A stretch of 39,963 nt of DNA, taken from contig JAGCMB010000051.1 of assembly GCA_017646665.1 (NCBI GenBank), forward strand, positions 1-39,963. The letters are read 5' to 3'. The notes below the pieces were generated by a model. The model worked only from the letters and a program-made list of their open reading frames with translations, had not been told where the DNA came from and made no database searches. Source of the stretch: Bacteroidaceae bacterium. GTDB taxonomy: Bacteria > Bacteroidota > Bacteroidia > Bacteroidales > Bacteroidaceae. Of the stretch, positions 27,621 to 35,605 are shown piece after piece. How positions within the stretch are numbered: position 1 is the first letter of the stretch; every line of letters starts with the position of its first letter. Both the position numbers and the translations under genes were made by a program.

Positions 27621-28718
27621 ATGAAAATCACTCATATAATTGACACTTTCGGTGGTGGTGGCAAAGAACGTCGCTGTTTGCAATTGATTCAAGGCTTGAA
27701 CAAGGCCGGATATAAGGATATCCAAGTAATCATTGTAAATAATGACATCGCATACAAAGAACTATATGAATGTGAATGTCAAGTCATCGTTATTGACCGC
27801 AAAAACAGAGGACTCAGTTTCTCTGCGACAAAAAAAGAGGTAAAACGGCATATAAGCGCATTCTCCCCCGACATTGTACAGGCTTGGGGCATGATGTCGG
27901 CTTTGTTTACAATGGTGGCATTTCCTTTTATGAAGTTTAAATTCATATGCAGTTACATTGGCAGTATTATAAGCCCAAAATTCCCATCTGAATTGTGGTT
28001 CATAAACAATTTTTGCAAAATACGAAGCAAGGTTATCATTGCAAACACCAAGGCTGGAATCAAAGCATTTGGAATTCCTGAGCAAAAAGCCAAAGTTGTA
28101 TACAACGGTTTTAACGAGGACCGTTTCTTGAACATTGTGAACATCAATGAAAAAAGAAAAGAACTTGGAATTGACACCAAGTATGTAGTAGCGATGGTTG
28201 CAACATTCTCTAACAACAAAGACTATCCATGTTATATAAATGCCGCTAAATATATCATATCCAAAAGAGATGATATAACTTTTTTGGCCGTTGGCTCGGG
28301 TGCTTTATGGGAAGAGATAAACAACATGCTGAATGAGAATGACAGAAAAAGAATCAAGTTACTTGGAAGGCGCAAAGATGTTGACGAAATATACCAAATT
28401 TGCACAATGACAGTTTTGTGCTCAAACACGATAACAAAGGAAGGACTATCAAATAGTATTATGGAGTCTATGGCTTTTGGAACTCCTGTGTTGGCAACGG
28501 ATGGAGGTGGAACCCCCGAAATTATCAAAGATGGCAGCAATGGATTCATTATCAAAGAACAGACACCTGAAAAAGTTGCAGAACAGATACTTGGTATTAT
28601 TGATGATGAAAAATCATTAGGAGAGACATCTGTCAAATCTAAAGAAACTGTCAAAAGTGACTTTTTATTGTCAAGAATGACAACCGATTACATTAAACTG
28701 TATAATTCGTTAAAGTAG
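27621..28718 (+). CDS. Glycosyltransferase family 4
   Basis: The 365-residue protein begins MKITHIIDTFGGGGKERRC, the glycine-rich loop of GT4 enzymes, and its C-terminal domain has VVYNGFNEDRF, VAMVATFSNNKDYPCYINAAKYI, VGSGALWEE, LGRRKDVDEIYQICTM and SNSIMESMAFGTPVLATDGGGTPEIIKDGSNGFII, containing the E-x7-E type donor-binding motif. It should be a retaining cytosolic transferase building the repeat unit. Donor sugar unknown. It lies 14 bp before the cytidylyltransferase fusion. Confidence 0.88.
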   Translation: MKITHIIDTFGGGGKERRCLQLIQGLNKAGYKDIQVIIVNNDIAYKELYECECQVIVIDRKNRGLSFSATKKEVKRHISAFSPDIVQAWGMMSALFTMVAFPFMKFKFICSYIGSIISPKFPSELWFINNFCKIRSKVIIANTKAGIKAFGIPEQKAKVVYNGFNEDRFLNIVNINEKRKELGIDTKYVVAMVATFSNNKDYPCYINAAKYIISKRDDITFLAVGSGALWEEINNMLNENDRKRIKLLGRRKDVDEIYQICTMTVLCSNTITKEGLSNSIMESMAFGTPVLATDGGGTPEIIKDGSNGFIIKEQTPEKVAEQILGIIDDEKSLGETSVKSKETVKSDFLLSRMTTDYIKLYNSLK

Positions 28719-28732
28719 TTAAAGGGTACACA

Positions 28733-30079
28733 ATGAAGAAGGTAATCACATACGGAACATATGACCTTTTACATCAGGGCCACATCAATCTTCTTCGCCG
28801 AGCAAAAGAACTTGGCGACTATCTTATTGTAGGTGTCACCAACGACAACTTCGACCGTGAACGTGGCAAGCTCAATGTCTGCAACAACGTGCTTGAGCGT
28901 GTTGAGGCAGTCAAGGCAACCAGCCTTGCCGACCAGATAATTATAGAAGACTATTTTGGCCAGAAGATTGATGACATTCAAAAGTATGATGTTGACATTT
29001 TTGCCATTGGCAGCGATTGGCAGGGTAAGTTCGACTACCTGAATGAATATTGTAAAGTTGTTTACTTACCACGTACAGAGGGAATTTCTTCGACAATGCT
29101 GCGCGAAGAGAAGCAGACATCAATCAAGGTGGGTGTTGTAGGCTGTGGCAACATCGCCAGGCGCTTTGTCCCCGAAGCAGACTTTGTCAATGGGATAGAA
29201 ATCGTTGGAGCATACGACAATGACAGTGCAGTACTCAACGAGTTTGTAAACATCAACAGCCTGCAGAGTCCATACGCATCATTTGAAGATTTGCTCACCG
29301 ATGTAGATGCCGTTTACGTTGCCACTCCACACCTTAGTCATTACACATACTGCAAACAGGCTCTGCTTGCAAAAAAACACGTATTGTGCGAAATACCGCT
29401 TGTGCTTGAAAAGGCGCAAGCCGAAGAATTGTATAAATTGGCCGAGGAGCAGGGTGTGATACTTATGGAAGCAAACAAAACCGCCCACTGCCCGGCATTC
29501 AACCACCTTATGGTGATGATAAAAAGTGGAGCCATCGGTGAGGTTGTTGACATTGAAGCATCACTCTCGCGTCTATTGCCCGACAAGACTCGTCGCGAAT
29601 TTGACCCTGCACAAGCCGGTGGTTCAATGTACGAATCGGTAGTATATCCACTATTGCCAATATTCCGTATATTAGGAACAGACTACAAAAACCTGAACAT
29701 ATATTCCCGAATGGAAAATGGTGTTGACATATACACAAAGGGAGTATTACGCTACCCTACAGCTGTATGTTCATTCAAACTTGGATTGGGCGTAAAGACC
29801 GAGGGAAACCTTGTTATTTCCGGAACAAAGGGATATGCCTATGTCCCAGCCCCCTGGTGGAAGACCGACTATTTTGAACTGCGTTATGAAGACCAGAACC
29901 AAAACAAGAAGTATTTCTACAAGTGGGATGGCGATGGTTTGCGTTATGAAATACAGGAGTGGATGTCGTGCATCATAAACAAGCGCTTCAGTAGCGCACG
30001 CCTACGCAGAAGGGAAAGCATAGCCATGACAGGTGTTATGCAACAGTTTACCGAACGTAAAAACTTCATGGAGATATGA
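28733..30079 (+). CDS. Fusion: TagD-type cytidylyltransferase + Gfo/Idh/MocA oxidoreductase
   Basis: The 448-residue protein joins two enzymes. Residues 1-125 are a glycerol-3-phosphate-type cytidylyltransferase with GTYDLLHQGH (HxGH, 14-17), VTNDNFDRERGK, AIGSDWQGKF and RTEGISST (114-121), which couples CTP to a polyol phosphate. From about 131 a Gfo/Idh/MocA oxidoreductase begins with the Rossmann GVVGCGNIA (134-142), DAVYVATPHLSHY and LMEANKTAHCPAF. The usual EKP motif reads E-I-P (220-222), so the conserved lysine is replaced by isoleucine. Together with the downstream SDR gene (ATGA overlap) this suggests synthesis of a CDP-polyol by reduction plus cytidylyl transfer, probably used by the LicD protein at 33511. 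The exact polyol is unknown. This gene is less A/T-rich than those before it. Confidence 0.88.
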   Translation: MKKVITYGTYDLLHQGHINLLRRAKELGDYLIVGVTNDNFDRERGKLNVCNNVLERVEAVKATSLADQIIIEDYFGQKIDDIQKYDVDIFAIGSDWQGKFDYLNEYCKVVYLPRTEGISSTMLREEKQTSIKVGVVGCGNIARRFVPEADFVNGIEIVGAYDNDSAVLNEFVNINSLQSPYASFEDLLTDVDAVYVATPHLSHYTYCKQALLAKKHVLCEIPLVLEKAQAEELYKLAEEQGVILMEANKTAHCPAFNHLMVMIKSGAIGEVVDIEASLSRLLPDKTRREFDPAQAGGSMYESVVYPLLPIFRILGTDYKNLNIYSRMENGVDIYTKGVLRYPTAVCSFKLGLGVKTEGNLVISGTKGYAYVPAPWWKTDYFELRYEDQNQNKKYFYKWDGDGLRYEIQEWMSCIINKRFSSARLRRRESIAMTGVMQQFTERKNFMEI

Positions 30080-30816
30080 GAAGAGCATTGATTGTTGGTG
30101 GTGCTAATGGGATAGGACTTTCTATTGCAACTAGTCTTGCTAAACGCGAAGAGTTTGAAAAGATATATATTGTTGACAAGACGGTCATCGATAATGAGAA
30201 TTGCAATCCCAAATTCGAATATCATCAGTTCGATCTTACAAATAGTGACTATTCCTTATTCGACCGGTTTAATGACATAGACACTTTGATGATAACAGCA
30301 GGCTTTGGCAAACTTGCACTGTTCAAGGAAATTAACGAGAAACATATCATTGATTCTATGAACGTGAATGCCACTGCTGTAATGCGTTTGATACATCACT
30401 TTTACGGCAAGATAATGAGCAATACCGATTTTTATTGCGGTGTAATGGTGAGTATTGCCGGGTTTATGTCATCACCATTCTTTTCTGTTTATGCTGCAAG
30501 CAAAGCTGCGCTCAAGATATTCATTGAGAGCGTAAATATTGAACTGGAAAAAGAAGGTACCAGCAATCGTATTCTTAATGTTTCGCCCGGAGCAATCAAA
30601 GGCACAAGTTTCAATCATGGAAAAACAGACTTGGAACAGACAGCAACATTAGCACGTAATATAATTAAGAACCTTGAAAAGAAGAACGACTTATTCATCC
30701 CTCAATATGACGAGATATACAAGAATGTCTTGGCTCGCTATCAACAAGATTTTCGTCAAGAAGGAAGACATAGTTATGAATACAAACTCACAAGATACAC
30801 CAAGCAAGAACAATAG
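30076..30816 (+). CDS. Short-chain dehydrogenase/reductase
   Basis: The 246-residue SDR has the cofactor motif GGANGIG (8-14), an acidic D after the second strand (IVDKT, favouring NAD), MITAGFGK in place of NNAG, and the catalytic Ser and Tyr-x3-Lys in VSIAGFMSS...YAASKAALKIF, followed by NVSPGAIKGTSF. It is coupled by a 4-bp overlap to the cytidylyltransferase fusion, so it most likely oxidises or reduces the same polyol phosphate or its CDP form. The block ends here with a strong bidirectional hairpin. Confidence 0.87.
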   Translation: MRRALIVGGANGIGLSIATSLAKREEFEKIYIVDKTVIDNENCNPKFEYHQFDLTNSDYSLFDRFNDIDTLMITAGFGKLALFKEINEKHIIDSMNVNATAVMRLIHHFYGKIMSNTDFYCGVMVSIAGFMSSPFFSVYAASKAALKIFIESVNIELEKEGTSNRILNVSPGAIKGTSFNHGKTDLEQTATLARNIIKNLEKKNDLFIPQYDEIYKNVLARYQQDFRQEGRHSYEYKLTRYTKQEQ

Positions 30817-30830
30817 ACGCAATACATACT

Positions 30831-30873
30831 ATAAAACAGCAACAGACCGCTTAGCGGTCTGTTGCTGTTTTAT
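30831..30873. terminator. Bidirectional terminator between the SDR gene and the convergent GDPD gene
   Basis: A perfect 20-bp stem (30831-30850 with 30854-30873) with a 3-nt loop; one arm ends in TTTTAT on each strand. It lies between two convergent stop codons and probably stops both transcripts. Confidence 0.85.
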
Positions 30874-30883
30874 GTGAACAACA

Positions 30884-33277
30884 TTACTCTTTCCAACCAT
30901 TTGTTTTACTACGCCAAACAGAGCAGCTACCTGAATAATCCCAATACATTTTACCATCAGTTGTTACGCCGTCTACTTTGAATATAAAACCACTCCAAGG
31001 AGCAGTAAAAGACTCAACATCGCATCCGTTCTGCCGTATTGTTATAATCACATCATCGGTAATGGTATTACCATTAAGATTGGCAAAAACATCACGTTTA
31101 TCACCCTTCAAACTTATAAGTTTATTGAGATATTCCTCAGAATATGTATCAGCTAAAAGACCAACCCTCACTTTGTCTGAATTAGCAATAACCATTTGCA
31201 ATATCGACAAGTTGTAGCTTATGAATGTGGAGTGTTTCTCCATTCCATACAGCCTTACCAAATCAAACAACTGCTTAATCTGTTCTGCCGTTCCGTTTTT
31301 AAGTTCAATATAAGGTTTCAGTCCAAGCTGCTTGCAAAGAAGAATAAACTCTTCAAACGTAGGAATCTGCACACCTGCGTAGTCTGCTGAGAACCAAGAG
31401 CCGAAATCAAGCGCGCGTAATTCTTCAAGTGTCATAGTACCAACACTACCACTGCCGTTAGAGGTGCGGTCAACCGTATCATCGTGCAAACACACAGCAA
31501 CACCATCAGCAGTAAAACGTATATCTGTTTCAACATACCTGAATCCTTTTAATTTTGACAACTCAAATGCAGGTAAAGTGTTTTCTGGTGCTTCACCGTT
31601 GAAACCACGATGGTTAATTACCCTCATTGTAGCCAAAGCGTCGGCATCTATCGGGAGAGTCTTTTCATATCTGCGTTCACCTCCAACGATACTAACTCCA
31701 CTAAGCAAATCGAATTTTGACGAAAGAGTGCTTTCACTAACCCCGGAGAGTAAAATTTTGTAATCACCTTCGGTTACAATGGTAAATTCATTTGTTACCC
31801 AAGATTTGACATCATAAGTATTCCCAACGCGGAAACCAAGATAAGCCCTTACTCCATCAGGTAACTTAACCACATCACCAACAAAAAGATGATAGGTAAT
31901 TCCAGCCTTCATACGGACACGACTGTCTGTATTATCTTTATACGACCACCCTGTTCTGTCTATGGTGATTCCACCTATCTCAAAATCTTCGTAGTTCAGA
32001 GTGTTTGGTTTACCTAAACTTTCTGTCGCATTTTCAATAGATGTGACACGATTATTTACATTAGAAACATCTTGCCATACAGTATCTCCATCATACAATA
32101 TGGAGAAATCACTTATCTTTGAAGTAGTTGTTGCAATTCTTATATAAGTAGGATAATCATACTCCAAGGTGTATTCCACATCAGTGCTAACGCCTTGTCC
32201 TTTAACTATGTGTATTACGTTGTAATTTGTATCATATACGCAAACAAATGCATAGTTAGCGTATATACGACCTTTAACGCTGATTTTGGTTTTTGCAGGA
32301 ATATAAAAATACTTCTCGGTTGCACTACAATCTGAATGACTGGAAATGTTACCAGAGGCGTCCAATCTCTTTCCTTCGACAAAATCATCAGTAGTAGGCA
32401 ACTGGAGTAAAGTACGTGTTAAATCGTCAATCCTTGCATCTCTTGTTATATTATCCCTTACCAATGTGCCTATAGAATATTTAGACAAATTCAATATTTC
32501 TACATCGTATGCAACAGCAACACCGTTGCTTGCGATTGACATACAAAGGTATTCTCCACCATCTGCTGTACATTCATAAATAATTTCACGCGGTCCAGTT
32601 CCTTCAAGTATTCTGCCAATGCCGTCTATAACAGTATTTTCTTGATTTCTCACACTTAAATATGTTGTCGCAACATTGTCTTCTGTTAAAATCCTAAAAA
32701 GATAACTACATCCGTTCTCAAACTTATAAGCAAATTTTCTGTTTTTATAATCATCGATACTACCAGTAGTAAAATCAAATTGTGCAAGGGCCGTTCCTTT
32801 CAGTTCATTCTCAACAGCTGTTATACGGATGTTTCCTGCTTCAATCTCGTCATGGAGACCATCGGCTGTTTCAACCAAACCAGCAAGAGCAGAAATCATT
32901 TCCTCAGTAGTAGTAATATTATCAACGACATCTGTACCGACAAACGAGCTCCACTTACTCCACATCGAATTGGAGAATGTACGTGTATAAATTTTCGTAT
33001 CCTTGTTTTTACGTGAAGTAAAAGTCAACATTTGCCCAATGAGACGACTTTCTTGTCTTAACCCTTTTGTACCACTATCTGTTACCACAAGGTTTCCGAC
33101 AATATAATGCTCATTGCCACCTTGTTCAAATGGTAGCCCCACATTGGCATCAATATTTTCAATCTCTACAGTATAACTGCCGGGGTCCAACATTGTATCA
33201 AGATTGCTACCCCATTTCAACTCCGCGTCATTCTCATTCACGAATGACTTGTACCTGACTTTCATCTGTTTTTCCAT
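30884..33277 (-). CDS. Phage-tail-fibre-like protein with C-terminal glycerophosphodiester phosphodiesterase domain
   Basis: The 797-residue protein has no signal peptide. Residues about 24-112 resemble a pyocin-knob/tail-fibre domain (PGSYTVEIENID, VTDSG, TKIYTRTFSNSMWSKWSSF). A short coiled coil follows (about 120-160), then two or three beta-rich modules of the type found in phage fibres (about 165-545). Residues 551-750 are a GDPD domain: NHRGFNGEAPENTLPAF with H556/R557, VETD with E583 and D585, and LHDDTVDRTSNGSG with H598, the full catalytic and metal set. It ends YWDYSGSCSVWRSKTNGWKE. GDPD domains hydrolyse glycerophosphodiesters, and phage fibres can carry them as depolymerases. The gene is alone, opposite to its neighbours, between the CDP-polyol genes and licD. 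An ATG at 33265 is an alternative start. Confidence 0.85.
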   Translation of the reverse strand: MEKQMKVRYKSFVNENDAELKWGSNLDTMLDPGSYTVEIENIDANVGLPFEQGGNEHYIVGNLVVTDSGTKGLRQESRLIGQMLTFTSRKNKDTKIYTRTFSNSMWSKWSSFVGTDVVDNITTTEEMISALAGLVETADGLHDEIEAGNIRITAVENELKGTALAQFDFTTGSIDDYKNRKFAYKFENGCSYLFRILTEDNVATTYLSVRNQENTVIDGIGRILEGTGPREIIYECTADGGEYLCMSIASNGVAVAYDVEILNLSKYSIGTLVRDNITRDARIDDLTRTLLQLPTTDDFVEGKRLDASGNISSHSDCSATEKYFYIPAKTKISVKGRIYANYAFVCVYDTNYNVIHIVKGQGVSTDVEYTLEYDYPTYIRIATTTSKISDFSILYDGDTVWQDVSNVNNRVTSIENATESLGKPNTLNYEDFEIGGITIDRTGWSYKDNTDSRVRMKAGITYHLFVGDVVKLPDGVRAYLGFRVGNTYDVKSWVTNEFTIVTEGDYKILLSGVSESTLSSKFDLLSGVSIVGGERRYEKTLPIDADALATMRVINHRGFNGEAPENTLPAFELSKLKGFRYVETDIRFTADGVAVCLHDDTVDRTSNGSGSVGTMTLEELRALDFGSWFSADYAGVQIPTFEEFILLCKQLGLKPYIELKNGTAEQIKQLFDLVRLYGMEKHSTFISYNLSILQMVIANSDKVRVGLLADTYSEEYLNKLISLKGDKRDVFANLNGNTITDDVIITIRQNGCDVESFTAPWSGFIFKVDGVTTDGKMYWDYSGSCSVWRSKTNGWKE

Positions 33278-33288
33278 TGTTTTTTACA

Positions 33289-33296
33289 CAAAAGTA
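33289..33296 (-). promoter_or_regulatory. -7 element for the GDPD gene
   Basis: Minus-strand TACTTTTG matches TAnnTTTG, with a partial -33 (CTTG) at 33314-33317 only 17 bp away. RNA would start near 33283, giving an unusually short leader of about 6 nt (or 18 nt for the start at 33265). Confidence 0.4.
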
Positions 33297-33397
33297 TCAA
33301 CACAAGCGAATTACAAGGTTGCCAGAATAACACTATTTTATTTTTAAATACAGCTCATCCTTGCACGTAAGAATCAATTCTTTATACCCTACTAAAA

Positions 33398-33421
33398 AAA
33401 CAGGCTAATATTAGCCTGTTT
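33398..33421. repeat. Perfect palindrome (terminator or operator) between GDPD gene and licD
   Basis: A 24-bp perfect palindrome without a loop (33398-33409 with 33410-33421), flanked by seven A's on the left and, after TCC, a run of T's on the right, so it has terminator character on the plus strand. No gene on the plus strand ends here. It overlaps the likely -33 region of the licD promoter, which also fits an operator. Confidence 0.6.
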
Positions 33422-33442
33422 CCATTTTTTTCATTACCTTTG
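33411..33442 (+). promoter_or_regulatory. Promoter for the licD block
   Basis: TACCTTTG (33435-33442) matches the -7 consensus, and TTAG (33411-33414) is one base from TTTG at a 20-bp spacing. The -33 half lies inside the palindrome at 33398-33421. The leader is about 60 nt. Confidence 0.5.
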
Positions 33443-33510
33443 ATAAGATATGTATAAAATGCAGTAAATCTATAACAACAACATTCTATCGCAAATCACA
33501 TTGTAATGTT

Positions 33511-34308
33511 ATGAAAAAAATAGATATTAACGAATGTCATAAACTACTATTGGGAATAGCAAAAGAGTTTGATGCAATATGCACCAAGCACAATATACCT
33601 TATTATATGCTTGGCGGCACAATGCTTGGCGCCATCCGCCATAAAGGTTTTATCCCTTGGGACGATGATATGGACTTTGGAGTGCCAAGAACTCAATATA
33701 TCAAACTCATTGACATATTAGAGAGAGAATTGCCTGCACCACTCAAGTGTTGCACATACACAAATTCAAAAGCTGTCAAATCGCCATTCGCAAAAATAGT
33801 TGATACTAGAACTATCATAGATGATCCAAGAATAGACCTACCTGTTGAGCAGCAGATTGGCATAAACATTGATATATTCCCGCTTGACTGTTGCGATTTG
33901 AACGACAATAAAATCAATACAATAAGAAAGTGGGAAAAATTAAGCCAGCTAGTATACATAAATCCTCCACATAAAAGTTATACAAAATTACTCATAAAGA
34001 AGATACTAAGGCTCATTTGCCCGTTTTCGCATAAATACATCTTGGACAAGATTTGTAAGTTAGCATTATCTCTTGAGAAGGGAGAATTCTTGGCAAATAT
34101 TCACGGACGATGGAAAAATAGGGAAATAATACCAGTTGAGTGGTATGGTGAATATACCAGATACGATTTTGAAGGAGTCAAATTGTGTGGTATAAAAGAG
34201 TATGACAAATACTTGTCCAAACTATACAATAATTATATGCAGCTTCCTCCTGTTGAAAAGAGAATTGCACATGTAGACAACATTTATATGAAAGACAAGG
34301 AATCATGA
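33511..34308 (+). CDS. LicD family phosphotransferase
   Basis: The 265-residue protein has the LicD hallmark: YYMLGGTMLGAIRHKGFIPWDDDMDFGVPR (about 31-60), with the DDDMD acidic metal site, then KIVDTRTII and GINIDIFPLD. LicD enzymes transfer a phospho-alcohol from a CDP-activated donor to a sugar (phosphocholine in Haemophilus and pneumococcus; the related fukutin proteins use CDP-ribitol). The window has no choline genes but does have a CDP-polyol module just upstream (28733-30816), so a polyol phosphate is the likelier group transferred. This last step is inference. Four-base overlap with the next glycosyltransferase. Confidence 0.88.
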   Translation: MKKIDINECHKLLLGIAKEFDAICTKHNIPYYMLGGTMLGAIRHKGFIPWDDDMDFGVPRTQYIKLIDILERELPAPLKCCTYTNSKAVKSPFAKIVDTRTIIDDPRIDLPVEQQIGINIDIFPLDCCDLNDNKINTIRKWEKLSQLVYINPPHKSYTKLLIKKILRLICPFSHKYILDKICKLALSLEKGEFLANIHGRWKNREIIPVEWYGEYTRYDFEGVKLCGIKEYDKYLSKLYNNYMQLPPVEKRIAHVDNIYMKDKES

Positions 34309-35471
34309 GAATATTATTTATAGAACTATGCAATTTCCATGACTACCCCACTGGTGGACATCTGTCTTTTGCTCTTCATATGTTGGGCGCATTTGGTAAT
34401 GAATTGAAGTTGGTGGGTATAAACACTGCCGGTGAGAGTGAAGTTGGCAAATGGTACAAGAAGGAGATTGATGGGGTTGAATATGACTACTTCAGTGTTG
34501 CCAACGTTGAGAAACGCTCTAAAAAGCCTTTAATACCGGGGCGCATAACTGCATATTTCCGTTTGAAAAAATATATTAAAAAGGTTTTTGAAACAGAATA
34601 CGACAAAATATTGATACAGACACCGGAAGTTTTGTTTGCTATTCCTAAAAAACATCTGCATAAGACTTGCCTCATTATGCCGGGTGTAGGAAACCCCTTG
34701 AGCATCTCAAGATTTAGGTTTGCCAAAATATTCGCAGGCATATACGACTGGTTCTTTTTTAGAAAAGCACAATATGCCTCAGTCATATTAGCCGCTGCAG
34801 ACAAGAATGCTATGGCGAGTTTTGTGGCGCGCAGCAAAGGAAAAATCAACGCTGACAAAGCACGCCAATTCCCTACACGTTATGATGCAACGATATTCAA
34901 GGTCAAGGACAGAGCAAGATTGCGACAGGAATATGGGATAGATGCCAATACAATCCTATATGTGACAGTCGGAAGACTCAACTGGTTTAAAGGATGGAAA
35001 TTTATGATTGATTGCATAGAAAAGTTGAACAATCCTTTAGCTAAATTAGTATTCATTGGCGACGGAGAAGACGAACAGAAGATAAAAGATTATATTGCCG
35101 AGCGTAAACTTGAAAAACAGATTGAGCTGATTGGCCGTAAACCATTAGATGTAATTTCGGACTATGAGAATATGGCAAATGCATTCATCATGGGTTCATA
35201 TACCGAAGGTTGGTCAACAGCTTTGGTAGAAGCGGTGGCTTGTGGAACACCTTGTGTCGTAACAGAGTTCAGCAGTGCATCGGATATGATTGAAGATGGC
35301 GTAAATGGCTGGGTTATAAAAGACAGGAATGAAGAGGATTTCACCAAAAGATTAAAGGATGTTCTTCTGCTTGACAGATGCGGTGTAGAGAAAAAAGCCA
35401 AGGATATATCTAATTTGTCAGTACAGAATATGCACAAACAATTCTTGTCAGATGCAGGATGGGATGAGTGA
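34305..35471 (+). CDS. Glycosyltransferase family 4
   Basis: The 388-residue GT-B protein starts MRILFIELCNFHDYPTGGHLSF with the glycine-rich acceptor loop, and has LYVTVGRLNWFKGWKFMIDCIEKL, VFIGDGEDEQKIKDYI, ELIGRKPLDVISDYENMANAFIMGSYTEGWSTALVEAVACGTPCVVTEFSSASDMIEDGVNGWVI, giving the full E-x7-E donor motif. It is a retaining cytosolic transferase of unknown donor. It begins within the licD stop (ATGA), so the two are coupled, which hints that they act on consecutive steps. Confidence 0.88.
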   Translation: MRILFIELCNFHDYPTGGHLSFALHMLGAFGNELKLVGINTAGESEVGKWYKKEIDGVEYDYFSVANVEKRSKKPLIPGRITAYFRLKKYIKKVFETEYDKILIQTPEVLFAIPKKHLHKTCLIMPGVGNPLSISRFRFAKIFAGIYDWFFFRKAQYASVILAAADKNAMASFVARSKGKINADKARQFPTRYDATIFKVKDRARLRQEYGIDANTILYVTVGRLNWFKGWKFMIDCIEKLNNPLAKLVFIGDGEDEQKIKDYIAERKLEKQIELIGRKPLDVISDYENMANAFIMGSYTEGWSTALVEAVACGTPCVVTEFSSASDMIEDGVNGWVIKDRNEEDFTKRLKDVLLLDRCGVEKKAKDISNLSVQNMHKQFLSDAGWDE

Positions 35472-35605
35472 GCCACGAATATTATTCTTGACACCACTCC
35501 ACCACTTGTACACGGGCAGCAATGATAAAATATACAATCCTGCGAGATTATGTAAACCTCAACAGAAAGGAAACATTCAATGGCTATGACACAATTATCA
35601 AATAA
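35464..35605 (+). pseudogene. Possible short remnant between two glycosyltransferase genes
   Basis: Two small overlapping frames fill this 108-bp gap: 35464-35589 (41 codons, start MSEPRILFLTPLHHLYTGSN, resembling the first strand of a GT-B glycosyltransferase) and 35522-35605 (27 codons, MIKYTILRDYVNLNRKETFN). They lie in different frames from each other and from the next gene. They may be a frameshifted, truncated remnant of a lost glycosyltransferase, or chance reading. Low certainty. Confidence 0.2.

Noticed and set aside
30884-33277. Integrated prophage
   Set aside because: Only one phage-like gene is present; there is no integrase, structural or lysis gene and no flanking repeat.
30831-33421. 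Invertible, phase-variable segment around the GDPD gene
   Set aside because: The hairpin at 30831-30873 and the palindrome at 33398-33421 have different sequences, and I see no matching inverted repeats or recombinase gene.
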